NCBI GenBank assembly: GCA_900104855.1
Contig: FNSS01000001.1
Location: 2,418,001 to 2,482,000, forward strand
Direction of reading: 5' to 3'
Origin: Rhizobiales bacterium GAS188
Lineage (GTDB): Bacteria; Pseudomonadota; Alphaproteobacteria; Rhizobiales; Beijerinckiaceae
Length of the DNA: 64,000 bases
Each line of letters begins with the position of its first letter. Position 1 is the first letter of the stretch. The notes under the pieces are model-generated. The model saw nothing but the letters and a program-made list of their open reading frames with translations, searched no databases and had not been told where the DNA came from. Below are positions 34,552-43,354 of the stretch, in pieces. The position numbers and the translations under genes are program-made.

Positions 34552-36564
34552 TCAGGCCACGGCGGCGCGACGCTTTTCCAGGAAGCCAGGCGCGAAGCCT
34601 GCGAACCAGTCGAGGCTCGCAGGATTGGCCATCGAGCCTCGGTTGGCGACCTTGTCGAGAGGCTGGCCGAGCAGCAGCTTCTTGATCGGCACTTCCATCT
34701 TCTTGCCCGACAAGGTGCGCGGCACTTCGGGAATATGCAGGATGGCGTTCGGCACATGCCGCGGCGACAGGCTCGTGCGGATACGGGTCTCGATGGCGAG
34801 CCTCAAGGCGTCGTCGAGCCTGTGCCCCTGCCGCAGCACCACGAACAGCGCCATATGCGGCTCCTGGCCGAGATATTCGAGATCGACCACCAGGCTGTCG
34901 AGCACCTCGGGCAGAGCTTCCACGATCGAGTAGATCTCAGCTGATCCCATGCGGATGCCGTGGCGATTGATGGTGGCGTCGGAGCGCCCATAGATGATGG
35001 CGCCGCCGCGCGCCGTGATCTTGATCCAGTCGCCATGGCGCCACACGCCGGGGAACAGGTCGAAATAACTTTCGCGCAGGCGCCGCCCCTCGGGGTCGTT
35101 CAGGAGCCGCAGCGGCATCGAGGGCATCGGCGCCGTGCAGACGAGCTCGCCCACCTCCTCGATCAGCGGGCGCCCGGCATCGTCATAGGCCTCGACCTTG
35201 GCGCCGAGGCAGCGGCACTGCATCTCGCCCGAATAGACCGGAAGCAGCGGGTTGCCGCCGACGAACACACCCGCGAAATCCGTGCCGCCCGAGATAGGCA
35301 CGATCCAGATGTCTCGTCGCACCTTGTCGAGGATCCATTCATAGGCCTCGGCCGGCAGCGGCGAGCCGGTCGAGCCGAGGCCGCGCAACAGCTTGAGGTC
35401 GGCCTCCTGCGAGGGCACGATGCCGGCCTTCATGCAATTGATGAAGAACGCCGCTCCGCAGCCGAAGAAGGTCGCTTGCGTCTCTTCGACAAAGCGCCAG
35501 ATGCGGCCGAGATCGGGCACCGCCGGGCTGCCGTCATAGAGCGCGATGCTGGCCCCGACGAGCAGGCCTCCGACCTGGCCGTTCCACATGATCCAGGCGG
35601 AACTCGTGTACCAGTGGAAGATATCGTCTTGCGCAATATCGTTGTGCAGGGTGGCGAGCTTCACCCCTTCGAGCACGACGCCGCCATGCCCGTGCACGAT
35701 CGGCTTCGGCATGCCGGTCGTGCCCGAGGAATAGACGATCCATAACGGGTGGTCGAAAGGTACTGGCAGGATGTCGAGCGGAACGTCGCCCGCCACGAGG
35801 GCGGAGAAGTCGTGCACGGAGACGTTTTGCGCCTGCGGAAAGCGCGCGCGCTCGAGCGCCCCCGTCAGCGCCGGCACGATTACGAGATGCTGCAGGGCGG
35901 GCAGCTTGGCTGCGAGCGCGCCCACGGTCTCCGAACGATCGACGGTCTTGCCGTTATAGATATAGCCGTCGACCGCGATGAGCACCTTGGGTTCGATCTG
36001 CCGGAAACGATCCTCGACGGCGGCCACGCCCGCATCGGGGGCGCAGAGTGACCAGGTGGCGCCGATGCTCACGACGGCGAGGAAGGCGGTGACCGTCTCA
36101 GGGATATTCGGCAGATAGGCCGCGACGCGGTCGCCGGGACGGACGCCCATCCGGCGCAGCTCCGCCGCCAGCGAGGCGGTCCGCCGCTCGAGCTCGCGCC
36201 AGCTCAGCGCTTGAAGCGGCTGCGTCTCGCTCGCATGCAGGATCGCCGGGCGCGCATCCGTCGCATGGCGGAACACCTGCGCAGCATAATTCAGGGTGGC
36301 GCCCGGAAACCAGCTGGCGCCCGGCATGTCGCGCGAGGCAAGAATGGCCGTTGGCGGCGTGGCGAAGCGAATATCGAAGAAGTCGACGATCGATTGCCAG
36401 AAACCGTCGAGATCCTCGACCGACCAGCGCCAGAGCGCCTCATAATCGGCAAAGCGCAGGGCCCGCTCACGCGCAAGCCAGTCCATGTAGCGCCGAAGAT
36501 GCGCCCGCTGCTTGAAACCGGCGTCCGGCTCCCAAAGGAGCTTGCCTTCCGCGAGAGCTGTCAT
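34552..36564 (-). CDS. Acetoacetate-CoA ligase (acetoacetyl-CoA synthetase)
   Basis: A 670-residue ANL-superfamily ligase that activates acetoacetate with ATP and CoA. The AMP-binding P-loop is IVYSSGTTGMPKPIVHGHGG; other marks are the N-terminal ACAS-like WSVEDLDGFWQSIVDFFDI, TDFAGVFVGGNPLLPVYSGE and the C-terminal PRTLSGKKMEVPIKKLLLG with the catalytic Lys. Length and the GEMQCRCLGAKVEAYDDAGR segment match acetoacetate-CoA ligases rather than acetyl-CoA synthetases. It would feed ketone bodies or PHB breakdown products into central metabolism. It stands alone. Confidence 0.93.
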   Translation of the reverse strand: MTALAEGKLLWEPDAGFKQRAHLRRYMDWLARERALRFADYEALWRWSVEDLDGFWQSIVDFFDIRFATPPTAILASRDMPGASWFPGATLNYAAQVFRHATDARPAILHASETQPLQALSWRELERRTASLAAELRRMGVRPGDRVAAYLPNIPETVTAFLAVVSIGATWSLCAPDAGVAAVEDRFRQIEPKVLIAVDGYIYNGKTVDRSETVGALAAKLPALQHLVIVPALTGALERARFPQAQNVSVHDFSALVAGDVPLDILPVPFDHPLWIVYSSGTTGMPKPIVHGHGGVVLEGVKLATLHNDIAQDDIFHWYTSSAWIMWNGQVGGLLVGASIALYDGSPAVPDLGRIWRFVEETQATFFGCGAAFFINCMKAGIVPSQEADLKLLRGLGSTGSPLPAEAYEWILDKVRRDIWIVPISGGTDFAGVFVGGNPLLPVYSGEMQCRCLGAKVEAYDDAGRPLIEEVGELVCTAPMPSMPLRLLNDPEGRRLRESYFDLFPGVWRHGDWIKITARGGAIIYGRSDATINRHGIRMGSAEIYSIVEALPEVLDSLVVDLEYLGQEPHMALFVVLRQGHRLDDALRLAIETRIRTSLSPRHVPNAILHIPEVPRTLSGKKMEVPIKKLLLGQPLDKVANRGSMANPASLDWFAGFAPGFLEKRRAAVA

Positions 36565-36656
36565 GCCTTACCTCCCAAGCCCAAGCGGGAGTTGTGCTTA
36601 GGCTTCCACGCGCATTTTTCGGGGAGCTTAGCGCGTGCGGATCGCCGGACCTAGAG

Positions 36657-38669
36657 CTATGGCAGCCCACGGAGCAGGGGCATTATCGAATCGGCAACCG
36701 CCGCCTGCCCCAGATTGTTGATATGAAAGGCCCCGCTCAAGGTCGCGGCGAAGAGGGGCTGAACGGGATCGTTCGGCGCGATATTCACATCATGGAAATT
36801 TGCCGCCATGAACGCGTCGTTCGGCGTCACGACCCAGCGGTTCCTGAGCGGCGAATATGGCCACCATGAATCGGGATTCTTCGGCCGCCAGACCGGGTCG
36901 CTGCCCGGATGAAAGGGCCGGGGAGGCGTCGGAAACGCCATTTCATCCACGCCCGGGGTCACGTCCGGCTTGAGCGCACAAAGTCCATGACCCAGGCCGT
37001 GGTCATCGCGGGCGAAGCTGTTCGGCTGCCCATTCGTGAAGTGCTGGTCGGCAAAGCCCCATCCCCGGTTGTGAGCGTAGCGCAGCATGTGCTGGCGAAA
37101 ATATTGGATGAAGCTATCTGCCTCCGACATGGCCCCGCGCTTCACGCCGAAGATCGCATGCACATCCATCCCGATGGTCTGGCCGGCGCAAATCTTGCCG
37201 CTCTGGTCCTTCGAAATATCCGGATAGGCCGACAGAATGACGCGGCTATCGGGCAATTTCTCGCCCGGTGCCGCCCCCAGTTGCGACAAAGCCTGCTTCA
37301 ATTTCGTGTATAGACCGGGCAGGTCATGTGCCGTCTTCGTCTTGCCGGTTGCAAAATCCTGAGGCCCGGAAAGATCCTTCCATAGCCCGTATATAAGGCC
37401 GCGATTGGAAAGAATTGAACCGCTGCTCTTCTTGAGGCCGTTGTCCAAAAATGCCCAGGCGAGCATCGGCGCGAAGCCGACATCATTGCCCCCTATCGAC
37501 AACAGGAGTGCGTCGATAGGGCGGCGAAGGCCGGCGCTGCACGGAGCGACGTTGGCGCTGCTCGAGCCGAGGGTCGTGTCGTCGCCTTCCCACTTCGTCT
37601 GATCGTAGGCAGGGTCGCTGGTGCGACACAGGTCGCGCCAGAGCTTCACGATTTGGGGCGCGTCGTCGCGTCGAAATTCTGTTGCGAGCCCGTCGTGATG
37701 ATCCGCGCGTCCCCGCCACGCGTTCAGGATGCCCTCATAGACGCTGGCCCCGGTGCACCCATAGGGCAGGAAGGTCACAGTGCGGTGAGGGTTCTCCAAT
37801 GCGTATTGCAATGCCGCCTTGAATTGCTGCGAGTATAGCGATCGGTGGCACTGAGTATTGCTCCAACCGGCGGATTTGGAGAAGAATGCCGGATCTGCCG
37901 CAGTTCCGCTGACGGTGGCACGCGCCGGGTAATATCTCGCGATGTTGTGGCTGTCGACCGAGGACGTCGTATAGTCGCTGAAAAATTTCACGGTCAGCGG
38001 GACTGGAACCTCAGGATTGCCTTCCCCGGAAGCGAACGAATCACCGAAGCCGACGATGAGAATGTCTTTGACTGATATTGTCGTTGGTATTGGCGACGCC
38101 CCGTCGATCGACACTTCCAATGTATTGGGCCGATCATAATCGACGCGGAACCCGAAGGGCTCCTTGCAGTCTTGCTTGACAGGCTCTTGGCCATTGAGCG
38201 CCCAAGCACAGGAGGGTTCGCGAGCGGCGCCTGTCGACGTGGCGATCCCCTCGACAAGGGCGCTGACGGCCACGGAAGTGGGGTTGATATAGTTCTGCGC
38301 ATCGAAGGTCTTGCAGCCCTTGTAGCTGTCCTTGAATCCATCGACATCCTGATGGCGCTCATAGCCACAACTGTGCTCCACCACCCCCGCTGCCCAGCCC
38401 GATCTCGGCGAGGCATTGGAGGAGAGCTTCAAGCCACCCTCTTCCCAGCTTGTCTGGAGCGTGCGCTCCAGCTGGAGCGCGGTGGGCTTGGGATTGCCGG
38501 CGGTTTGCAGGCTGTCATAGACTTTGCGGACCGCCTGATAGTCGGAGGCTCGCTGCAGGAAGCGCAGGCCGTTATCGACGCTCCACATGATTTGCGGCGT
38601 CGCCCAGGACGGCGATTGAAAACCGAGACCGAGAACCAGGCACCAGAACCGCACGAATGCACGAGACAT
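36657..38669 (-). CDS. Large exported SGNH-type hydrolase
   Basis: A 670-residue secreted protein. MSRAFVRFWCLVLGLGFQ is a signal peptide ending near SPSWA-TP. Residues about 25-200 form an unassigned Cys-containing domain (VEHSCGYERHQDVDGFKDSY). The SGNH esterase core then begins with block I, VGFGDSFASGEGNPEVPVPL (Ser211), followed by DALLLSIGGNDVGFAPML (block III) and a likely C-terminal His in LSGAFHINNLGQAAVADSIM. Many Cys residues suggest disulfides in a periplasmic or extracellular enzyme. Relatives act as lipases or carbohydrate esterases; the substrate is unknown. Composition is less GC-rich than the flanks, compatible with acquisition. Confidence 0.8.
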   Translation of the reverse strand: MSRAFVRFWCLVLGLGFQSPSWATPQIMWSVDNGLRFLQRASDYQAVRKVYDSLQTAGNPKPTALQLERTLQTSWEEGGLKLSSNASPRSGWAAGVVEHSCGYERHQDVDGFKDSYKGCKTFDAQNYINPTSVAVSALVEGIATSTGAAREPSCAWALNGQEPVKQDCKEPFGFRVDYDRPNTLEVSIDGASPIPTTISVKDILIVGFGDSFASGEGNPEVPVPLTVKFFSDYTTSSVDSHNIARYYPARATVSGTAADPAFFSKSAGWSNTQCHRSLYSQQFKAALQYALENPHRTVTFLPYGCTGASVYEGILNAWRGRADHHDGLATEFRRDDAPQIVKLWRDLCRTSDPAYDQTKWEGDDTTLGSSSANVAPCSAGLRRPIDALLLSIGGNDVGFAPMLAWAFLDNGLKKSSGSILSNRGLIYGLWKDLSGPQDFATGKTKTAHDLPGLYTKLKQALSQLGAAPGEKLPDSRVILSAYPDISKDQSGKICAGQTIGMDVHAIFGVKRGAMSEADSFIQYFRQHMLRYAHNRGWGFADQHFTNGQPNSFARDDHGLGHGLCALKPDVTPGVDEMAFPTPPRPFHPGSDPVWRPKNPDSWWPYSPLRNRWVVTPNDAFMAANFHDVNIAPNDPVQPLFAATLSGAFHINNLGQAAVADSIMPLLRGLP

Positions 38670-38714
38670 GTGAATTCCCCCCGTCTTGTTGACGGTTTGA
38701 CGATGCCTATCGCT

Positions 38715-39881
38715 CTATTCCCGCAAGGCCGCGAGCCTCGCGGCCACCGACGTCAAGCGCGCCTCGTCCACATTGGCGAAGGCGAAGCGGATATGACGAT
38801 CCTGATCGGGGCCGAAGAACGAGCCCGGCAACGCCAACACCCCAGCCTCCTTCGCCAACCGTTCGGCCGCGGCCTCGCTCGAGCCCGCGAAGGGATGGCG
38901 CACATAGGCGAAATAGGCGCCGATCGCCGAGATCGACCAGCCCGGCGATCGCGAGATCACCTCCCGGAACCTGTCGATGCGACCATTGATCGTCGAGCGC
39001 ACCTCGGCCCGCCAGGCTCGCGTGCCGTCGACCGCCCAGGCGATGGCGGCCTGGGCGCCTCGCGGCGGGCAGATCTGCACGCAATCGAGGACCTTGGCGA
39101 TCTCGGCGAGCACGGCCGGCGCCGCGATCACCGAGCCCAGCCGATGTCCCGGCACCGCGTAGCTCTTCGAGAAGGAATAGAGCTGGATGACGGTGTCGCG
39201 CCAGCGAGGCGCCGAGAACAGCTCATGTGCACGGACCTGCCCCGAGGGGAGAAAATCGCGATAGGTCTCATCGACCACGAGCGCAATTCCGGCCGCTTCG
39301 GCGAGGTCGCGGAAGCCTGCGAGCGTCTCCGGCGGATAGGTGGCGCCGGTCGGGTTGTTCGGCGTGACGAGCACGATGGCGCGGGTCGAAGGACCGATCA
39401 AGGCGCGTGCCTCCTCGACCGAGGGCACGAAGCCGTCCTGCGCCCGACAGGCCAGGAGCTTCATGTCGATGCCCAGCATGTCGAGCGTCATCTTATGGTT
39501 GAAATACCAGGGCGCCGGCAGGATGATTTCGTCGCCCGGCCTCGCCAGCGCCATCATGGTGATGAAGAAGGCCTGGTTGCAGCCGGTCGTGATGGCGATG
39601 TCGGCAGTTTGGATATCGGCGCCGTAGACCGCATTGACGTCAAGCGCCAGCGCCTCGCGCAACGCCACGTCGCCGGTGATGGGCCCGTAGGTCGCAGCGC
39701 CGGGTGTGCGTGCTTCGGCGCCGAGCCGATCGAGCAGCGCCTCGGGCGGCGGAGTTCCCGGCACCGCCTGGGCCATGTTGATCAACGGCCCGAGGCCGCC
39801 CGAATAGGCTGAGGCCCAGCGCGACGCCGCCGGGATCGGCGGCATATCGGTCGAGACCAGGAGCGGATTGACGGCAAGCAT
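38715..39881 (-). CDS. Class I/II PLP-dependent aminotransferase
   Basis: A 388-residue fold-type I aminotransferase. LINMAQAVPGTPPPEALLDR resembles the substrate loop; ATYGPITGDVALREALALDV, IVLVTPNNPTGATYPPETLA and the PLP-lysine region VIQLYSFSKSYAVPGHRLGS are clear, and HIRFAFANVDEA carries the C-terminal substrate-binding Arg. The start at 39881 (MLAVNPLLVSTDMP) gives normal family length; in-frame ATGs at 39923 and 40007 are possible and none has a good ribosome-binding site. Substrate not predictable. Stands alone, 202 bp from the next TA module. Confidence 0.88.
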   Translation of the reverse strand: MLAVNPLLVSTDMPPIPAASRWASAYSGGLGPLINMAQAVPGTPPPEALLDRLGAEARTPGAATYGPITGDVALREALALDVNAVYGADIQTADIAITTGCNQAFFITMMALARPGDEIILPAPWYFNHKMTLDMLGIDMKLLACRAQDGFVPSVEEARALIGPSTRAIVLVTPNNPTGATYPPETLAGFRDLAEAAGIALVVDETYRDFLPSGQVRAHELFSAPRWRDTVIQLYSFSKSYAVPGHRLGSVIAAPAVLAEIAKVLDCVQICPPRGAQAAIAWAVDGTRAWRAEVRSTINGRIDRFREVISRSPGWSISAIGAYFAYVRHPFAGSSEAAAERLAKEAGVLALPGSFFGPDQDRHIRFAFANVDEARLTSVAARLAALRE

Positions 39882-40083
39882 CGGGAGGAAGTCCTCGGCA
39901 GGAGCTGTCGATCCTTGAAGCATAGAGCATCGGGCGGCGACGCGCGAAAGAGGGCGGTCGCGCAGGCTTTGTCGCCGCAGGTGCTCGCGATGTTCCGGCA
40001 CCTTCACGCGCGAAGGCTTGGGATGGGGGCTGAGGCCGTGACGATCCTCTTCGGATAGTTACATGCGGCCGCGCTGATATGAC

Positions 40084-40461
40084 TCAACTTGCTTTCCGCG
40101 CCTGGATGAGCGGCAGGTCCAATTCCACCCGATCATGCGCCACCTTCGGGGTGATCCGGCCGCGCTCGCCGCGCTCCAGGCGAACGAGGCCATAACCCGC
40201 CATCGTCTTCAAAGTGCGCGACAAGTTCGACTTGGCCTTGCCGGTGATCCGCGCCAACTCGTCGAGCGAGCCCGGTGCCTTCTCGACGATGACGCGCAGC
40301 AATTCGCGGTTGCCGGCCGACAGCACCTTGGCGAAGGACTCGGTCGAGGTGAACCAGACCTTGGGCTCATCGGCCGCGATGCGTCGCTCGCCGCGCGCCA
40401 CGGCCAGGGTACGAGCCTTCATTTCCTCATAGCTGGCGATGCCCACTTTCAAGGTCGTCAT
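40084..40461 (-). CDS. HVO_A0114-type HTH protein, TumA-like antitoxin
   Basis: A 125-residue DNA-binding protein. It begins TLKVGIASYEEMKARTLAVA, then DEPKVWFTSTESFAKVLSAG, a winged helix-turn-helix (GSLDELARITGKAKSNLSRT, then LKTMAGYGLVRLERGERGRI) and VELDLPLI. This pattern is that of the HVO_A0114 family regularly paired with TumE-type toxins. Its ATG overlaps the stop of the upstream toxin gene (ATGA). It would neutralise the toxin and autoregulate the pair, probably through the AT-rich stretch near 40815-40860. Confidence 0.85.
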   Translation of the reverse strand: MTTLKVGIASYEEMKARTLAVARGERRIAADEPKVWFTSTESFAKVLSAGNRELLRVIVEKAPGSLDELARITGKAKSNLSRTLKTMAGYGLVRLERGERGRITPKVAHDRVELDLPLIQARKAS

Positions 40462-40814
40462 GGGATCACTCCTTTGTCGCGCAACAACGCATCCACGATG
40501 CCCCAGAAATCGGCCAGCAGAGTTGCCGCGTCACGATAGTCATAGGCTTTGATCGTCCGCAGCCGATGGCGATGGTCCTGCGGCCCGCCGCGCTTTTGCG
40601 TCGCCACCGGATGAGCGTTGTCGAAGCCGACCAGTCGCCCGCCATCGGGTCCGTGCAGAGTCAACGAATAGTCGAGGCTGTGCGGCTTCTCCGGCGACAC
40701 CGGCACCCGCGTCACGACGAAGCGGACCCAGTGACCGCCCTCCGGATCGACCACGAACACCTGACCGTCGAGATCAAGAAGCACATCGAGAGTCGGGTCG
40801 CGCGGCTCCGTCAC
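40458..40814 (-). CDS. TumE-family (DUF6516-like) toxin
   Basis: A 118-residue protein with the TumE/DUF6516 layout: VFVVDPEGGHWVRFVVTRVP, then LDYSLTLHGPDGGRLVGFDN followed by AHP, and the basic C-terminal HRHRLRTIKAYDYRDAATLL. It probably starts at a GTG at 40814, since no ATG precedes the conserved part. Toxin precedes antitoxin and they overlap by 4 bp. The biochemical target is not evident from sequence. Third TA module in the window. Confidence 0.8.
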   Translation of the reverse strand: MTEPRDPTLDVLLDLDGQVFVVDPEGGHWVRFVVTRVPVSPEKPHSLDYSLTLHGPDGGRLVGFDNAHPVATQKRGGPQDHRHRLRTIKAYDYRDAATLLADFWGIVDALLRDKGVIP

Positions 40815-40922
40815 AATTAACGGTTATCACACTAAAGCAACTCAATCAAGTATGATTGATAAGGCGGCGCCGAACACGGGCGACGGGAAGCGCACCAGCT
40901 TGCCGATCGCGGCGCTTCCCGC

Positions 40923-41868
40923 TCATGCGCGGCCTTCGAAACGTTGCGAGAGATGGCGCAATTTCTCGGGATTCCGGACGACGTAGATCGCGGTGATCTT
41001 TCCGGCATCGATCTCGAGCGCGGTCGTCTGCAGAACCTCTCCGGCCTCGATGGTCACGAATCCCGGCAAGGCGTTGATCAAGCCCCGATGCAAGAGATGC
41101 GATTTGCCGAGATCGACCTTGCGGGCGAGGCCCACGAAGAGAGCCGTGACCTTGGCCAGTCCCCTGATCGGGTTGAGGGCCGCGGGCTTGCGGCCGCCTC
41201 CATCCGCATAGACCACGACGCCATCGGCGAGCAGGGCCCGCAAGGCTGCATGATCGCCGCTGCGCGACGCCTCGAAGAAGGCGTCCGCAATCCGCATGCC
41301 CTCGCTTGGCGTGACGGCGAAGCGCGGTCGGGCGGCGCGCACATTCTTGCGAGCGCGCGCCGCCAATTGCCGGCAGGCCGGGACTTCGCGATCGAGCGCG
41401 GCAGCCACCTCGTCGAAGGACAAGCCGAAGATGTCATGCAGCAGAAAGGCGGCCCTCTCTAACGGCGAGAGCCGCTCGAGCGCGAGGATCAGGGCGACCG
41501 AGACATCATGCCGGTCGGCCATTTGGTCCGGCGCGTCCGCATGCGATCCATCGAGGATCGGCTCGGGCAGCCAGGGGCCCACATAGGTTTCGCGCCGCAC
41601 CCGCGCCGATTTCAGATGGTCGAGGCTGAGGCGCGTGACGACCGTCGAGAGAAAGGCTGAGGGATCGCGAATCGTCGCGATATCCGTCTCGTGCCAGCGC
41701 AGATAGGCGTCCTGCACGATGTCCTCGGCCTCGGCGACCGAGGCCGAGCATGCGATAGGCGATGCCGAACAGGCGCGGCCGCAACGGTCGGAAGGTGGCG
41801 GCCGCTTCTCCAGCGTCCGCCGCCTGCCCATGCTTGGCCGAGGCCGCGAGCGGCTCAGGCTTGCGCAT
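40923..41868 (-). pseudogene. ECF sigma factor (SigJ-like) with a one-base frameshift
   Basis: The gene begins MRKPEPLAASAKHGQAADAG and FRPLRPRLFGIAYRMLG (sigma region 2) in one frame and continues as SVAEAEDIVQDAYLRWHETD, then LSPLERAAFLLHDIFGLSFD (region 4) in another. An intact gene would read RMLGSVAEAEDIVQ; the DNA has one extra base in the GGCC at 41742-41745. The extra base lies in one arm of a perfect 8-bp hairpin with 3-nt loop (41727-41745), a context prone to slippage and sequencing error. The C-terminus carries a SnoaL-like domain (SEGMRIADAFFEASRSGDHA) as in SigJ-type sigma factors. The start overlaps by 14 bp the carboxymuconolactone decarboxylase-like gene with which such sigma factors are usually paired. 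Confidence 0.85.
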
Positions 41869-42316
41869 GACTCTTTCCGACGGGATGCACTTTGCGAAAG
41901 CCGATGGCGAAGCGGTTCCAGGCGTTGATGGTGGTGATGAGCAGCGTCAGCTCGACCTTCCGGCGATCGGAGAAATGCGGCTTCAGCGCCTCGTAATCCG
42001 CATCGGGAGCGTGTGTTTGCGCCACCAGCGTCAAAGCCTCCGTCCATCCGAGCGCCGCACGTTCCCGATCGCTATAGAGCGGAGATTCGCGCCAGGCATC
42101 GAGAAGATAAAGCCGCTCCTCGGTTTCGCCGAGCGCCCGCGCGTCGCGTGTATGCATGTGCAGGCAATAAGCGCAGCCATTGATCTGCGAAGCGCGCGTC
42201 TTGACCAGCTCGATCAGGCTCTTCTCCAGGCCGCTTGCCTGCGCGCACTTCTCGAGCGCGAGCATGGCCTGAAAGACCTCTGGGGCAGCTTCGGCGGCAT
42301 TCAATCTCGGCGTCAT
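41855..42316 (-). CDS. Carboxymuconolactone decarboxylase / AhpD-like protein
   Basis: A 153-residue alkylhydroperoxidase-fold protein. LEKSLIELVKTRASQINGCA leads into the redox motif CAYCLHMHTRDARALG, followed by LYLLDAWRESPLYSDRERAA and TLLITTINAWNRFAIGFR. It probably takes part in peroxide or electrophile detoxification. The ATG at 42316 was chosen for family length; the frame upstream runs into a palindromic repeat. Its 3' end overlaps the start of the frameshifted sigma factor, its usual partner, so both would be on one transcript. Confidence 0.88.
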   Translation of the reverse strand: MTPRLNAAEAAPEVFQAMLALEKCAQASGLEKSLIELVKTRASQINGCAYCLHMHTRDARALGETEERLYLLDAWRESPLYSDRERAALGWTEALTLVAQTHAPDADYEALKPHFSDRRKVELTLLITTINAWNRFAIGFRKVHPVGKSHAQA

Positions 42317-42391
42317 GGCATCATTCCGTTGTTGAACCTCAGGACGCCAATAGGACGAGGTAGCCAAACCGAATGTGACATCGGGCACCTT

Positions 42392-42524
42392 CTTCCTTCT
42401 CCCGCCCTTTCGCGGGAGAAGGTGCCCGAACGTAGTGAGGGCGGATGAGGGACGCCGGTGAAGCGCTCTGCCGCCCCTCATCCGCCTCGGCACCTTCTCC
42501 CGCGAAAGGGCGGGAGGAGGGAAG
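42392..42524. repeat. 133-bp palindromic intergenic repeat element
   Basis: Two long inverted arms face each other: 42392-42451 contains CTTCTCCCGCCCTTTCGCGG followed by GAGAAGGTGCCCGA, and 42474-42524 carries the same words reversed. The right arm lacks a short segment (CGAACGTAGTGAGG region), and each arm has an internal CTCCCG...CGGGAG hairpin. Elements with this CCTCATCCGCC / CTTCTCCCGC vocabulary are scattered through rhizobial-type genomes. It lies between the SDR and the carboxymuconolactone decarboxylase-like gene and could end or stabilise transcripts. Confidence 0.85.
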
Positions 42525-42534
42525 ACCTCCCCCC

Positions 42535-43329
42535 TCACGCGATGGTGTCGACCACTCCGCCATCGACGCGAAGCGCCGCACCGGTGGTGGCGGAGGCCTG
42601 AGGCGAGGCCACATAGACTACCATATTGGCGACCTCCTCGGGGGTCGCCGCTCGCCCAATGATCGAGCTCGGCCGATGCGTCTTGACGAATTGCGTCGCC
42701 ACCTCGTCGATGGGTCGGCCGCTCGCCTCGGCCGTCGTCTTGAGCATGGCCTCGACACCTTCCGACAAGGTCGGCCCCGGCAGGACGGCGTTGACGGTGA
42801 CACCGGTCCCGGCAACCCGCTTCGCGAGTCCGCGCGAGACCGACAGATTGGCGGTCTTGCTGAAACCGTAATGGATCATTTCGGCCGGGATATTCAACGC
42901 CGATTCCGAGGAGAGAAAGACGACCCGCCCCCAATTCCTCGCGATCATGCCGGGTAGATAGGCGCGCGACAGGCGCACCCCCGACATGACATTGACCTCG
43001 AAGAAGCGCGTCCATTCGGCATCCGGGATCTCGAAGAAATCCTGCGGACCGTAAATGCCGACATTGTTGACGAGGATATCGGCCGAAGCCTCGGTCGCCA
43101 CCAGCTCGGCGCAGCCTTGCGCGGTCCCGAGATCGGCCGCGACGCCGCGCAGCACGGCTCCCGGAACGGTGCGTTCGAGCGCCGCGAGCGCCCGCTCGAC
43201 CGCGGCGGCCGTCCGCCCATTCACGACCACGGCAGCGCCCGCCTCGGCGAGGCCCTTGGCGATGGCGAAGCCGATGCCCGCAGTCGAGCCGGTGACGATG
43301 GCTGTCTTGCCCTTTAGGTCGATCTTCAT
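42535..43329 (-). CDS. SDR-family NAD(P)-dependent oxidoreductase
   Basis: A 264-residue classical short-chain dehydrogenase. TAIVTGSTAGIGFAIAKGLA is the TGxxxGIG cofactor loop; ASADILVNNVGIYGPQDFFE, VVFLSSESALNIPAEMIHYG and the catalytic YGFSK give the Ser-Tyr-Lys set. VVVNGRTAAAVERAL has an Arg after the second strand, favouring NADP. The ATG at 43329 follows AGGAGA. The substrate is unknown. It lies 25 bp behind the SGNH hydrolase gene on the same strand and may be its operon partner. Confidence 0.9.
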   Translation of the reverse strand: MKIDLKGKTAIVTGSTAGIGFAIAKGLAEAGAAVVVNGRTAAAVERALAALERTVPGAVLRGVAADLGTAQGCAELVATEASADILVNNVGIYGPQDFFEIPDAEWTRFFEVNVMSGVRLSRAYLPGMIARNWGRVVFLSSESALNIPAEMIHYGFSKTANLSVSRGLAKRVAGTGVTVNAVLPGPTLSEGVEAMLKTTAEASGRPIDEVATQFVKTHRPSSIIGRAATPEEVANMVVYVASPQASATTGAALRVDGGVVDTIA

Positions 43330-43354
43330 GTGGATGTCTCCTGTAAGGCCCGGA

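Noticed and set aside
32709-34757. 682-codon antisense frame across the repeat-bearing metalloprotease
   Set aside because: Its apparent repeats are simply the complement of the 174-bp coding repeats.
38172-39812. 546-codon plus-strand frame across the SGNH hydrolase and aminotransferase genes
   Set aside because: It spans two genes in antisense and their gap; the minus-strand proteins have complete catalytic motifs.
41727-41868. Programmed ribosomal frameshift in the sigma factor
   Set aside because: No slippery heptamer precedes the shift and the paired family is normally encoded in a single frame; an extra base is simpler.
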